Notes under the pieces: generated by a model | What the model saw: only the letters and a program-made list of their open reading frames with translations | Database searches by the model: none | Told to the model about the DNA's origin: nothing | NCBI GenBank assembly: GCA_016183615.1 | Contig: JACPEG010000003.1 | Location: 1-64,000, forward strand | Direction of reading: 5' to 3' | DNA: 64,000 nucleotides | Source: Betaproteobacteria bacterium | Lineage (GTDB): Bacteria; Pseudomonadota; Gammaproteobacteria; Burkholderiales; UBA6910 | Shown: in pieces, positions 1 through 8,490 of the stretch | Layout of the letters: each line of letters opens with the position of its first letter | Position numbering within the stretch: the first letter of the stretch is position 1 | Position numbers and translations under genes: made by a program

Positions 1-402
<402 letters not shown>

Positions 403-474
403 TACTCTGCTCCTGGGTATCAAAATTGGTGAGTATTACTATAACTATCGATGCGTCCGTCCACGCATGCGGCA

Positions 475-978
475 TCAAATCTCAAGCAGCAGCTGATCGT
501 CTTCGCCAAACCAGAACTCGTCGCAGTTCTTGCCCGGACCTCCGCGGTCCACCACCAGGAAATCCATCGGCTTGCGGGGCACGAGCAGGATGTGATGCCA
601 TACCATGCGGTGATAGTTCACCCCTTGCCGGCCATTCGTGACGAAGGCCTCGAGCTCCTCCGCAGAAACGATGTCTCCGGGGGGCGCCACGACCACCACG
701 AACGGGTTGTCGCTCAACGGCAAGAAGGCCTGGCTCGACCAGGGATGGCGCTCGACGAATTTCACCCGAACCGGGAAGGTGTTGGGCTTGGCCCGCAGCA
801 GATTGATCAGCGGCCTGCCTCCTTGTTCGAAAACATCCACCTTGGCCAGATCGTGGTAGCGCTCTACCATCCCGTCGTTGATGTGAAAGAACTCGCGCCC
901 CTCCAACTCGATGACGTCCCCATACGGCGCGAATGCCGCGCGCTCCAGGGGCTTGAGTTCCAGCTTCTTGATGACCAT
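475..978 (-). CDS. allA: Ureidoglycolate lyase AllA
   Basis: AllA splits ureidoglycolate into glyoxylate and urea, the last ring-nitrogen step of allantoin breakdown. The 167-residue product has the family's usual size, the opening LKPLERAAFAPYGDVIE and the cupin-like block NYHRMVWHHILLVP. An ATG seven codons upstream at 999 is in frame, but AAGGAG lies just before the ATG at 978, so the shorter start is preferred. It sits 22 bp after allantoicase and about 70 bp before gcl, and is almost certainly co-transcribed with both. Confidence 0.93.
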   Translation of the reverse strand: MVIKKLELKPLERAAFAPYGDVIELEGREFFHINDGMVERYHDLAKVDVFEQGGRPLINLLRAKPNTFPVRVKFVERHPWSSQAFLPLSDNPFVVVVAPPGDIVSAEELEAFVTNGRQGVNYHRMVWHHILLVPRKPMDFLVVDRGGPGKNCDEFWFGEDDQLLLEI

Positions 979-1000
979 CGGTTTCTCCTTATCGTCCATC

Positions 1001-2005
1001 TCAGGCGATGCGGCCGAACAGCCGCAGGCGGCTCACCCCGCCGTCGGGATAGATGTTCAGGCGCACGTGGGTCACGGGCCCGATCTTCCGCACCTCACTC
1101 CGAAACGCGTGGATCGCGTCCATCTCCAGCTTCTGCTCGGGCAGCAGCACCGGCCAGAACATGCTCTGGGTGACCAGCGACTCCTCCGTTCCGCCCGTCA
1201 CGTCGGCGGCCTGGATTGCGCAGCGGTCGGGGTAATTGCCCTTGAAGTGGGCGGTGTCCACGACGATCTCTTCGATCGCGCCGCGGTGGCCGAGGGCGAT
1301 GATGCACCAGTCGTTTCCAGGCTCGCGCCGGCGGCGCGTTTCCCAGCCGTCGCCCATGTTGACGCCGCGGCCCGGTGCCGTGAGGTTCTCCGCCATCCCG
1401 AAATGGGCGTCATTCCAGGCGATGGCGCGCCCTCCGTTCTCCATGGCCGAGAGGTCATAGACGGCGGACCGATCCTTCTGCTCCCAGTTGCATTGCACCT
1501 GTCCGTACACGCGCAGCCGCGCAACGCCGCCATCGGGGAAGATGTTCAGGCGCACATGGGTCCAGGTGCGCTCGTCGTCCACGCTGATGTAGTGATGAGA
1601 ATTGCCTTTCAGATTGGTCGCCGGGATCAGAGTGCCCCACTCCGCCTTGTCGTCCGGGACTCGATCGGTGCTGTAGCACGCGTCAACCGATGCGGCCGGC
1701 GGGTAATTGCCGGTAAAGTGGGACGTGTCGATGTCGACGCCCTTGATGATGCCCGGGTGTCCCAGCCTCACGATGGAAGAGTCATAGCCCCCGCCCCTGC
1801 GACGGCGGGTCTCCCACCCGTCCATCCACTTGCCGTGCTCATCGTACTTGCCCGGAATGAACATTGCCGGCTCGGGGCTCAGCATCCGGTCCTTCGAAGC
1901 GAAGAACTCATCGGTAGCGAAGACCGCCTCTGCGCCCAGGCGCGGCTGGGCCAGGTTGATCCAGCGTGCGACAAAGTCCTGCGGAGCATTAATCGTGAAA
2001 GTCAT
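1001..2005 (-). CDS. alc: Allantoicase
   Basis: Allantoicase (allantoate amidinohydrolase) hydrolyses allantoate to ureidoglycolate and urea. The 334-residue product shows the family's internal duplication: the motif DGWETRRRR occurs twice (near residues 65 and 230), each copy followed by a GHPG/GHRG strand and a D(T/I)xHFxGNYP segment. The start at 2005 follows a GGGAG ribosome-binding site; an upstream in-frame ATG overlaps that site. With allA and gcl it forms a complete allantoate-to-tartronate-semialdehyde route. No urease or allantoinase gene is in the window. Confidence 0.93.
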   Translation of the reverse strand: MTFTINAPQDFVARWINLAQPRLGAEAVFATDEFFASKDRMLSPEPAMFIPGKYDEHGKWMDGWETRRRRGGGYDSSIVRLGHPGIIKGVDIDTSHFTGNYPPAASVDACYSTDRVPDDKAEWGTLIPATNLKGNSHHYISVDDERTWTHVRLNIFPDGGVARLRVYGQVQCNWEQKDRSAVYDLSAMENGGRAIAWNDAHFGMAENLTAPGRGVNMGDGWETRRRREPGNDWCIIALGHRGAIEEIVVDTAHFKGNYPDRCAIQAADVTGGTEESLVTQSMFWPVLLPEQKLEMDAIHAFRSEVRKIGPVTHVRLNIYPDGGVSRLRLFGRIA

Positions 2006-2080
2006 GGATTTAACTCCCATTGAAAGTGATCTTCGGACCCGCATCCACCCGCTTTCCCGGTTCCTTGGGAGAGGCCAAGA

Positions 2081-2953
2081 TCACAAAGAAGGCAGCGCCG
2101 GCAGCGGCTCACCCAACCACTTGCGGGACAGCCGGTCAAGATCGCCGGTCAGCTTCTTGTGGAAGACGAACACGTTGACCCAGCCGAGAAGCTCAGCCTC
2201 CCCCCGGCGCACGCCGATGCTCGCGGGCGACTCCCGAATGATGAACTTGCTCTCGATTTTCTTTTCCGGATGCTTCTTCGCCATCGTGGCAGCCACTACG
2301 TTTCCGGTCGCGATGAGATCGGCCTGACCCGAGAGGAACGCCTGAATCGTCGCATCGTTGTCCGGGAAGCGGATGATTTCCGCACCTTTCGGAGCGCTGC
2401 CGGATAGCTCAAGGTCTTCCAGTGTGTTACGGGTCACGGCCACTTTCTTGCCCGCCAGATCCGAGAGGTTCTTTACGAGTACATTGGCCGGACCAAACAC
2501 GCTTGAGAAGAAGGGCGCATACGGAGTGGAAAACGCGATAGCCTTGGCGCGCTCCGGACTGACACCCAAGCTGGCAACGACCACATCCGCCCTTTTGGTT
2601 AACAGAAGAGAAAGACGGTCGCCGCTCCTTACGGGCACGAGCTGCAGTTTCACGCCGAGGTCCTTGGCGATCAGGTTCGCTACATCAATGTCGTAGCCTT
2701 CGATCTTCCCGCCAGCGCCGACCGAGCCGAAGGGCGGGAAGTCTTGGGGAACGGCGATTTTGATGACGCCGGCGGCGAGGATGTCATCAAGCGCATTGCC
2801 CCGAGGCGGTTTGACCTGTTCTACCCTCGCCCGATAGTCGTCCAAGGGGGTTTCGTCCTGCTGGGCGCCGACACCCCCGGCCCACGCCCACAGCCCCACC
2901 AGGCCGCACCAAAGCAGTGCTCGAAGTTGTTTAGAGAAGATTGTCGCTCTCAT
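2081..2953 (-). CDS. Periplasmic amino-acid-type solute-binding protein (ABC family 3)
   Basis: This 290-residue exported protein belongs to the bacterial extracellular solute-binding family 3 (polar amino acids and related compounds). A signal peptide covers about residues 1-30. The mature part shows IKIAVPQDFPPFGS, EGYDIDVANLIAKDLGV and DRLSLLLTKRADVVVASLGVS, the usual ligand-cleft motifs. The start at 2953 has AAGGAG upstream. No permease or ATPase genes are adjacent, so it may work with a transporter elsewhere. Its place between the allantoate genes and dctA suggests a nitrogen- or carbon-rich catabolite as ligand, but that is inference from position only. Confidence 0.82.
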   Translation of the reverse strand: MRATIFSKQLRALLWCGLVGLWAWAGGVGAQQDETPLDDYRARVEQVKPPRGNALDDILAAGVIKIAVPQDFPPFGSVGAGGKIEGYDIDVANLIAKDLGVKLQLVPVRSGDRLSLLLTKRADVVVASLGVSPERAKAIAFSTPYAPFFSSVFGPANVLVKNLSDLAGKKVAVTRNTLEDLELSGSAPKGAEIIRFPDNDATIQAFLSGQADLIATGNVVAATMAKKHPEKKIESKFIIRESPASIGVRRGEAELLGWVNVFVFHKKLTGDLDRLSRKWLGEPLPALPSL

Positions 2954-3068
2954 GGGTTTCTCCTTTACATGTTCCACGCAAACAGCGTGGCGCTCGACGC
3001 CGCAATGTATATCGCGCTCGACTCGCCCGCCCGCTTTTGCCAAATTTCAACACTCTCAGACAAGGGGC

Positions 3069-4379
3069 CTACTTAGCGGAGACTGGCTGAACCACCGGTC
3101 CCCCGGTCGTGACCTCAACGAGGTCGATCTCGCCGTCGAGCACCCGCCGTGCCAGCGCCTTATCGATGTCCTTTTCCCAGACCCCGATGACCACCGTAGC
3201 GACGCAGTTACCGATGAGATTGGTCAGCGCCCGGGCAATGCCCATGAACCAGTCCACCGCAAGCACCAGCACCAGGCCGATGGCGGGGATCGCGGGAATC
3301 GCAGCGAGGGTTGCGGCCAGGATCACGATGGCCGAGCCGGGAACGCCGTGGGCCCCCTTGGACGTGAGCAGCGAGATGCCCAGGATCGTGAGCAGGTCCG
3401 TGAGGGACAGGGGCGTATTGGTCGCCTGGGCGATGAACACCGCGGCGAGCGTCAGGTAGATCGAGAACCCGTCGAGGTTGAACGAGTACCCGGTCGGGAT
3501 CACGAGGCCGACGGTCGAGTCCTTGATGCTCAGCTTCTCCAGCTTCCGCATCACCTGGGGCAGCACGCTGTCCGAAGAGGCGGTGCCCAGCACGACCATG
3601 AGCTCTTCGCGCAGGTAGTTGAGGAACTTGAAAATGTTGAAGCCTGCCAGGCGCATGATCAGCCCCAGGATCGCCACGACGAACACGACGCAAGTGACAT
3701 AAAAGATCGCCACCAGCATGCCAAGCTGTTTCAGCGACCCGATGCCGTACTTGCCCACGGTGAACGCGATGGCACCCAGCACGCCCAGCGGCGCGAGCTT
3801 GACGATAAAGCCGATCACTCTAAAGAACACTTGCATCAGCTCGTCGATCAGGTGGACGACGGGCCTCCCGCGCTCGCCCATGAGCGTCAGGGCGGCGCCG
3901 AACAGGATGGCAACCAGCAGCACCTGCAGGATGTCCCCCTTGGCGAAGGCGTCTACAAACGTCCCCGGAATGATACGCAGCAGGAAATCGGCCGTGCTCT
4001 TCACCTGCCCTACCCGGTCCGTGTAGGACGCCATGGCTGTCGGATCGATCGATCTCGGATCGATGTTCATCCCGACGCCCGGCGCGAACCCGTAAGCGAG
4101 TATGACGCCGAGAATCAAGGCAAAGGTGGTGACAACCTCGAAGTAGATGATGGCCTTCACACCCACCCGGCCTACTTTTTTGAGATCACCCGTGCTGGAG
4201 ATCCCGTGAACCACGACGCAGAAGACCAGCGGCGCGATGATCATTTTGATGAGCTTGATGAAGCCATCGCCCAAAGGCTTCAGCTTCGCCGCGAACTCCG
4301 GATAAACGGCGCCAGCGACAACGCCAAGGACCAGTGCGATTACCACCTGCCCGAATAACGACCTGAAAAACTTGGTCAT
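3069..4379 (-). CDS. dctA: C4-dicarboxylate:cation symporter DctA
   Basis: DctA takes up succinate, fumarate, malate and similar acids with protons or sodium across the inner membrane. The 436-residue length is typical. The glutamate/dicarboxylate carrier signatures are visible: GTASSDSVLPQVM (serine-rich re-entrant loop), PTGYSFNLDGFSIYLTLAAVF (TM7), TSKGAHGVPGSAIVIL and the TM8 stretch ending LTNLIGNCVATVVI. AGGAGAGG precedes the ATG at 4379. It is divergent from a FadR-type GntR regulator; the gap carries repeated TGGTC/GACCA half-sites, so control by that regulator is likely. Exact substrate is not determinable. Confidence 0.93.
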   Translation of the reverse strand: MTKFFRSLFGQVVIALVLGVVAGAVYPEFAAKLKPLGDGFIKLIKMIIAPLVFCVVVHGISSTGDLKKVGRVGVKAIIYFEVVTTFALILGVILAYGFAPGVGMNIDPRSIDPTAMASYTDRVGQVKSTADFLLRIIPGTFVDAFAKGDILQVLLVAILFGAALTLMGERGRPVVHLIDELMQVFFRVIGFIVKLAPLGVLGAIAFTVGKYGIGSLKQLGMLVAIFYVTCVVFVVAILGLIMRLAGFNIFKFLNYLREELMVVLGTASSDSVLPQVMRKLEKLSIKDSTVGLVIPTGYSFNLDGFSIYLTLAAVFIAQATNTPLSLTDLLTILGISLLTSKGAHGVPGSAIVILAATLAAIPAIPAIGLVLVLAVDWFMGIARALTNLIGNCVATVVIGVWEKDIDKALARRVLDGEIDLVEVTTGGPVVQPVSAK

Positions 4380-4480
4380 TTCCCTCTCCTACAAAATATA
4401 CGTGATTTCAATAAGATGCTTCAGGTTAGCCGTTTGAAAACGCCCCAGACGGGAGTCGAAGTTCAGAATTTCCACCCTCG

Positions 4481-4671
4481 GACCATCCTGCTTGGTCCTA
4501 CTGGTCTGACCTGTCCGCCACTTTGCTCCAACCCCCCAATAGTTGTCAAGAATTTTTTGGAACCACCTGTCAGGTAAAGAAAACATCAATGATTTATAGT
4601 TGTTTTCAACCCATTGGACTGGTCGTGAGACCTCTGATATGATTTTCACGCAAACTGACAGGTCTGACCAG
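4481..4671. promoter_or_regulatory. Divergent operator region of dctA and the GntR-type regulator
   Basis: The 347-bp gap 4380-4726 holds no convincing gene. It contains two 15-bp elements in opposite orientation that match at 14 of 15 positions: CTGGTCTGACCTGTC at 4501-4515 and GACAGGTCTGACCAG at 4657-4671. It also has the inverted repeat GGACCA-N7-TGGTCC at 4480-4498 and partial sites near 4564 (ACCTGTCAGGT) and 4618. TGGT...ACCA half-sites are typical of FadR-subfamily GntR repressors, so these are probably the operators of the neighbouring regulator, one set near each divergent promoter. Confidence 0.65.
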
Positions 4672-4726
4672 ACGCATCGGATGAGAACCGCTGAAAAGAC
4701 CGGGAATTAATATTTCTATAGCGCTT

Positions 4727-5533
4727 ATGGGCGAGCCTGAGAAAGCTGGAACCGGCCCTGCAAAGGAAGAAGGATACGCAACGCACCCAAGGGATACCCT
4801 GCGCCTGCCGGTAACGCGGGTCCCCGTAACGCACCATGCCGTGGAGAAAATCCAGCAGATGATTCTCGACGGCGTATGGAAGGAGGGGCAACGGCTTCCC
4901 TCCCAGCGCGAGCTTGCGGAGACGCTTGGCGTGAGCCGCGCCTCTCTGCGGGAAGCGCTTTCGGCGCTTGAAACCCTCGGCTTTCTCCGGATCGAACCCG
5001 GCCGGGGGGTGTTTGTCGTTTCAGAGGCAGAAAGGCAGTCGCAGCGAAAAAATGAATGGAGGTTCGCGGGACGTTACGCCCTGCGAGACGTTTTCCAAGT
5101 GCGATTCATTATCGAAGGGCTCGCGGCAGCGCTTGCCGCGACGGCGCTCACCGACGAGGAAATTGCCAGGCTGGACAGTATCGTTGGCGACATGCGGGAG
5201 GCCGCCAAGCGGCGTGATCTGGTGTTCCTGAGCGACCGGGATTCGGCCTTCCACTCGCTGATATTCGGGTCCTGTCCGAATCGCATGCTCAAAGACATCG
5301 CGGACCGGGTTCACCGGGAACGCGATGAGAGCAGTCACCTGGCGTTTACCGACCATCGTCTTATCAGCGCGCCTGTCGACGAGCACCAAAACATCGTGGA
5401 CGCCCTCGCCGCCCGAGATCCGCTCCAGGCCCGGCTCGCCATGGAATCGCACATTCTCCATGCCGCCGAACGGGCGGGAATAGTCCTCAAGCCCACAGCC
5501 GCGATGCTGACCGATAACGCCGCGCACGAATAA
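4727..5533 (+). CDS. GntR-family transcriptional regulator, FadR/FCD subfamily
   Basis: This 268-residue protein has an N-terminal winged helix (about residues 35-100; VEKIQQMILDG, GQRLPSQRELAETLGVSRASLREALSALE, GFLRIEPGRGVFV) and a C-terminal FCD ligand domain (about 115-250) with metal-ligand-type residues in HSLIF and DEHQNIVDALAARD. FCD proteins sense small acids. It faces dctA across an operator-rich gap, so it probably controls the C4-dicarboxylate symporter and perhaps the allantoate cluster behind it. No clear ribosome-binding site precedes the ATG at 4727, and the first 30 or so residues are not conserved-looking, so the true start could lie slightly downstream. Confidence 0.85.
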   Translation: MGEPEKAGTGPAKEEGYATHPRDTLRLPVTRVPVTHHAVEKIQQMILDGVWKEGQRLPSQRELAETLGVSRASLREALSALETLGFLRIEPGRGVFVVSEAERQSQRKNEWRFAGRYALRDVFQVRFIIEGLAAALAATALTDEEIARLDSIVGDMREAAKRRDLVFLSDRDSAFHSLIFGSCPNRMLKDIADRVHRERDESSHLAFTDHRLISAPVDEHQNIVDALAARDPLQARLAMESHILHAAERAGIVLKPTAAMLTDNAAHE

Positions 5534-5748
5534 TGGCCACATAACGCTGCCGCCCAGCGCTATGAGTTGCCGAAAAAACCCGCACGACCAAAAAGCCGCC
5601 ATGACCGGCCCGAAAACCGCCCGCCCCGCCGCCCTCGCGCTTCTTGCCTGGGCCGGCATCCGCCGGCACGTGGGCGTCGAGCCGGCCGAGGGACAGGAGT
5701 AGAATCCGGATCGAGCGAGAGAGCCGCGTTTGCGCGAAGGAGAAAACC

Positions 5749-6168
5749 ATGCCCGACACGGTGCGCAAGGTCGCCTACTTTTCTATCCAGGTCCCCAACA
5801 AACCCGGCCAGGCCTTCAAGGTGCTTTCGGTCCTGGTGAGCGCGGGCATCGACCTTTTCGCGTGCACGGCTGCGACCCGTGGCCACCGCGCCGAGATCAA
5901 CGTGGTGCCCGGCGATCTACGCAGGTTCAATGCCGCGGTGAAGAAGGCTGGGCTCGCCTTCACCGCCAGGAAATGGGGATTCTTGATCCAGGGCGAGGAC
6001 CGGCCCGGGGCGCTGAGGGAGAATCTCGAAAAGCTGGCCAGGGCGGAAGTGAATGTTACGGCGATTGATGCCGTTTCCGCCGGAAAAGGACGCTGGGGCG
6101 CGATCCTGTGGGTGGACCAAAGCAACGTGAGGAAGGCGGCCAGGCTGCTACGCCCGAAGGGGCGATGA
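5749..6168 (+). CDS. Tandem ACT-domain protein
   Basis: The 139-residue product consists of two ACT-like ligand-binding repeats: one near residues 8-65 (VAYFSIQVPNKPGQAFKVLSVL, then GIDLFACTA) and one near 75-130 (WGFLIQGEDRPGALRENLEKLA, then VNVTAID). There is no catalytic domain, so it is probably a small amino-acid-sensing protein or the regulatory subunit of a multimeric enzyme. The start at 5749 has GAAGGAG eight bases upstream; an in-frame ATG at 5644 has none. It stands alone between the GntR regulator and a pirin gene. Confidence 0.75.
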   Translation: MPDTVRKVAYFSIQVPNKPGQAFKVLSVLVSAGIDLFACTAATRGHRAEINVVPGDLRRFNAAVKKAGLAFTARKWGFLIQGEDRPGALRENLEKLARAEVNVTAIDAVSAGKGRWGAILWVDQSNVRKAARLLRPKGR

Positions 6169-6265
6169 CGCGACGCCTTTTTTCCGTGGCCCTGCCAGAC
6201 CCCTGGACCGCAAGCCCCGGTTGGCGCTGCCTGAGGCTATGCCGGTGCTGAACAAGGAGCGCATC

Positions 6266-7138
6266 ATGGGTATTCGGGCACTGGAAAGCGTTATCGAATC
6301 CGTCGCCACCTCGGACGGCGCGGGCGTGAAGCTGCGCCGCAGCCTGGGCGCGTCGCAGGCCCTGCGGGTGGACCCCTTCCTGATGCTCGACGAGTTCTCC
6401 TCGGACAACCCCGATGATTACATCGCAGGCTTCCCGCCCCACCCGCACCGGGGCTTCGAGACCGTGACCTACATGCTGGAAGGCCACATGCGCCACGAGG
6501 ATCACCTGGGCCACCGGGGCGAGCTCAGAAGCGGCGGCGTGCAGTGGATGACGGCGGGGCGCGGCATCATCCACTCGGAAATGCCCCGGCAGGAGCAGGG
6601 CCGCATGCGTGGCTTCCAGCTCTGGATCAACCTGCCGGCCCGGGAAAAGATGAAGCCCCCCGCCTACCGCGACATCCCGCCGGAGGAAATCCCCGAGATC
6701 CGCCTTCCGGGAGGCGGCCGCGCCAAGGTGATCGCCGGCACGCTGGTAGTGAACAGGGAATCCACGCCCGGCCCGGTCCGGGAGCTCGCCACCGATCCGC
6801 TCTATTTCGACGTAACACTCCCGGCGGGAGCTTCGTTCTCGCACCCGGTGCCAAACGATCACAACGCCTTCCTCTACGCCCACGAAGGCGAATTAAAGGT
6901 AGGCGAGGCGGCCGCGGCGCGGACGCTGCGCGCCCACAGCGCCGGCGTTCTTTCCGACGGGGACGAGATCCTTGTGGCCAACGGCGGGCCCGGGGAGGTG
7001 CGCTTTCTCCTGCTCGCGGGCCGGCCGCTGCGGGAGCCCATCGTGCAGTACGGCCCTTTCGTGATGAACACCCGCGAGGAAATCGAGCAGGCGATACGGG
7101 ACTACCAGAGCGGCGAGATCACCCGGACCGCGGTCTGA
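6266..7138 (+). CDS. Pirin family protein
   Basis: Pirins are bicupin metalloproteins, some with quercetin-dioxygenase-like activity and some that bind regulators. The 290-residue product carries the first-cupin metal ligands in PPHPHRGFETVTYMLEG and GRGIIHSEMP, and an intact C-terminal cupin (about 165-275). AAGGAG precedes the ATG at 6266, which is preferred over an upstream in-frame ATG at 6221. It has no obvious operon partner. Biochemical role is unknown. Confidence 0.88.
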   Translation: MGIRALESVIESVATSDGAGVKLRRSLGASQALRVDPFLMLDEFSSDNPDDYIAGFPPHPHRGFETVTYMLEGHMRHEDHLGHRGELRSGGVQWMTAGRGIIHSEMPRQEQGRMRGFQLWINLPAREKMKPPAYRDIPPEEIPEIRLPGGGRAKVIAGTLVVNRESTPGPVRELATDPLYFDVTLPAGASFSHPVPNDHNAFLYAHEGELKVGEAAAARTLRAHSAGVLSDGDEILVANGGPGEVRFLLLAGRPLREPIVQYGPFVMNTREEIEQAIRDYQSGEITRTAV

Positions 7139-7260
7139 CGGTATCCGACCCGCGCATCCGCGAAGGGAGGGTGCCGCCGGCCATCTTTGAAAAGCCATGG
7201 ATGCCGCCCCTTTCGATCCTCTAAAATCCGGGATTTATCCCTTCAATAAGTTGAGCCGGC

Positions 7261-7809
7261 ATGACGGCCAAGTGGCGACCCCGATTATCTTCCGCAACCC
7301 TGCCTTATCGGGCATGGCTGCTCAGGCCGGGGTCGCTGACCCGGCATATTCAGAGCGACTGCGGGCAATTCAGCGTGCAGCCCCTGCGCCAGCGCCCGAT
7401 GCAGCCGAACCGGGACGAGCGCCGCCTGCTGGGGTTGCGTGAGGGAGAACGGGCGATGGTCAGGGAAGTGCTTCTGCGTTGCGGGACCGTCCCGGTGGTA
7501 TTCGCCCATTCGGTCCTTCCGATGGAATACTTGCGCGGCGAATGGCGCGCCTTCGGAGCCCTGGGCGACCAATCTCTCGGCGCCGCGCTGTTTGCAGACC
7601 CGGCGATTCGGCGCGCCGCCCTGCATTTCAGGCCCCTCGGCCGGCAGCACGCGCTCTACCGCAGCGCTTCGGCAGCCCTGGACGCGCCGCCAGGCAGGCT
7701 GTGGGCAAGGCGGTCCATCTTCCGGCTCCGGGAAAAGCGGATCCTGGTGACCGAAGTGTTCTTGCCGGAAATCCTGAACCTGGGCAGTCGCTGCTTTCAA
7801 TGCGCCTGA
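7261..7809 (+). CDS. ubiC: Chorismate--pyruvate lyase UbiC
   Basis: UbiC removes pyruvate from chorismate to give 4-hydroxybenzoate, the first committed step of ubiquinone synthesis. The 182-residue product fits the family: WLLRPGSLTRHIQ near the N-terminus, MVREVLLRCG with the binding arginine, the central LGDQSLGAALFADP, and the final LVTEVFLPE containing the glutamate ligand. It is transcribed alone; a GC-rich hairpin with a CCGGGG stem follows the stop near 7823-7839. No ubiA follows it, unlike E. coli. Confidence 0.87.
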   Translation: MTAKWRPRLSSATLPYRAWLLRPGSLTRHIQSDCGQFSVQPLRQRPMQPNRDERRLLGLREGERAMVREVLLRCGTVPVVFAHSVLPMEYLRGEWRAFGALGDQSLGAALFADPAIRRAALHFRPLGRQHALYRSASAALDAPPGRLWARRSIFRLREKRILVTEVFLPEILNLGSRCFQCA

Positions 7810-7892
7810 CTAGGCGGGCGCCGGGGTTCACGCCCCGGTTCCGCAGGGCGTCACATTGTCTACGTCGTTGAATAACGGAAATCCATCAGGCC

Positions 7893-8312
7893 ATGACCAA
7901 GCTCAAGATTAAACGCGACGACCTGATCGACGCACTTACCTTTCGGTTCGAACTCACGGAGGGTGCATGGTATCTCGACAGGGAAACTGGGGACGTGCTC
8001 CTCAAGACGGAAGACCTCGACGATCTGCCTGAGGACATCGAGGAAAACCCGCGTTACCTCGAAATCAACGCCATTTCCTCCCATGAAGAATTCCGCATCA
8101 TGGAGGACTTTGTCGCTACCGTGGAGGACATAGCGGCGGCCGACCGGCTCGGCCGGGCACTGGAAGGTCGAAAGCCCTTCCGGCGCTTCAAGGACGCGCT
8201 GCCCGACTATCCAGATTTAAGGGAACGCTGGTTCAGATTCGAGGAAGACGCGCACGCGGTGCTCGCCGCCGAGTGGTGCGAAGCGAACGACATCGAGCCG
8301 GAATGGGTATGA
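7893..8312 (+). CDS. UPF0158 family protein
   Basis: This is a 139-residue acidic protein of the UPF0158 family of unknown function. Visible family features are the opening LKIKRDDLIDALTFR, the strand GAWYLDRETGDVL, and a C-terminal segment rich in aromatic and acidic residues (FRRFKDALPDYPDLRERWFRFEED). No catalytic motif is apparent. It is flanked by ubiC and a cyclase gene on the same strand without tight spacing, so context gives no functional clue. Confidence 0.8.
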   Translation: MTKLKIKRDDLIDALTFRFELTEGAWYLDRETGDVLLKTEDLDDLPEDIEENPRYLEINAISSHEEFRIMEDFVATVEDIAAADRLGRALEGRKPFRRFKDALPDYPDLRERWFRFEEDAHAVLAAEWCEANDIEPEWV

Positions 8313-8490
8313 GCGGCGCGTCGATCCGACGCGCGTTCCCGGGATAATTTCCGCCCCGCGCCACGAAATGGACACCCCTTTTGCCCAAGGGCGAAGCGCC
8401 TGAACTTTCCCCCCGCACCGCCCACTGGTCTTTGCCTTGGGAGTGGCATACCATCCGCCAAAGTCACCAAGCGCTTGGGGGAGGCGAATC

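Noticed and set aside
4389-4649. 86-codon frame in the dctA/GntR gap, minus strand
   Set aside because: It overlaps the operator cluster, has no recognisable similarity and no good translation start; the region is better explained as regulatory.
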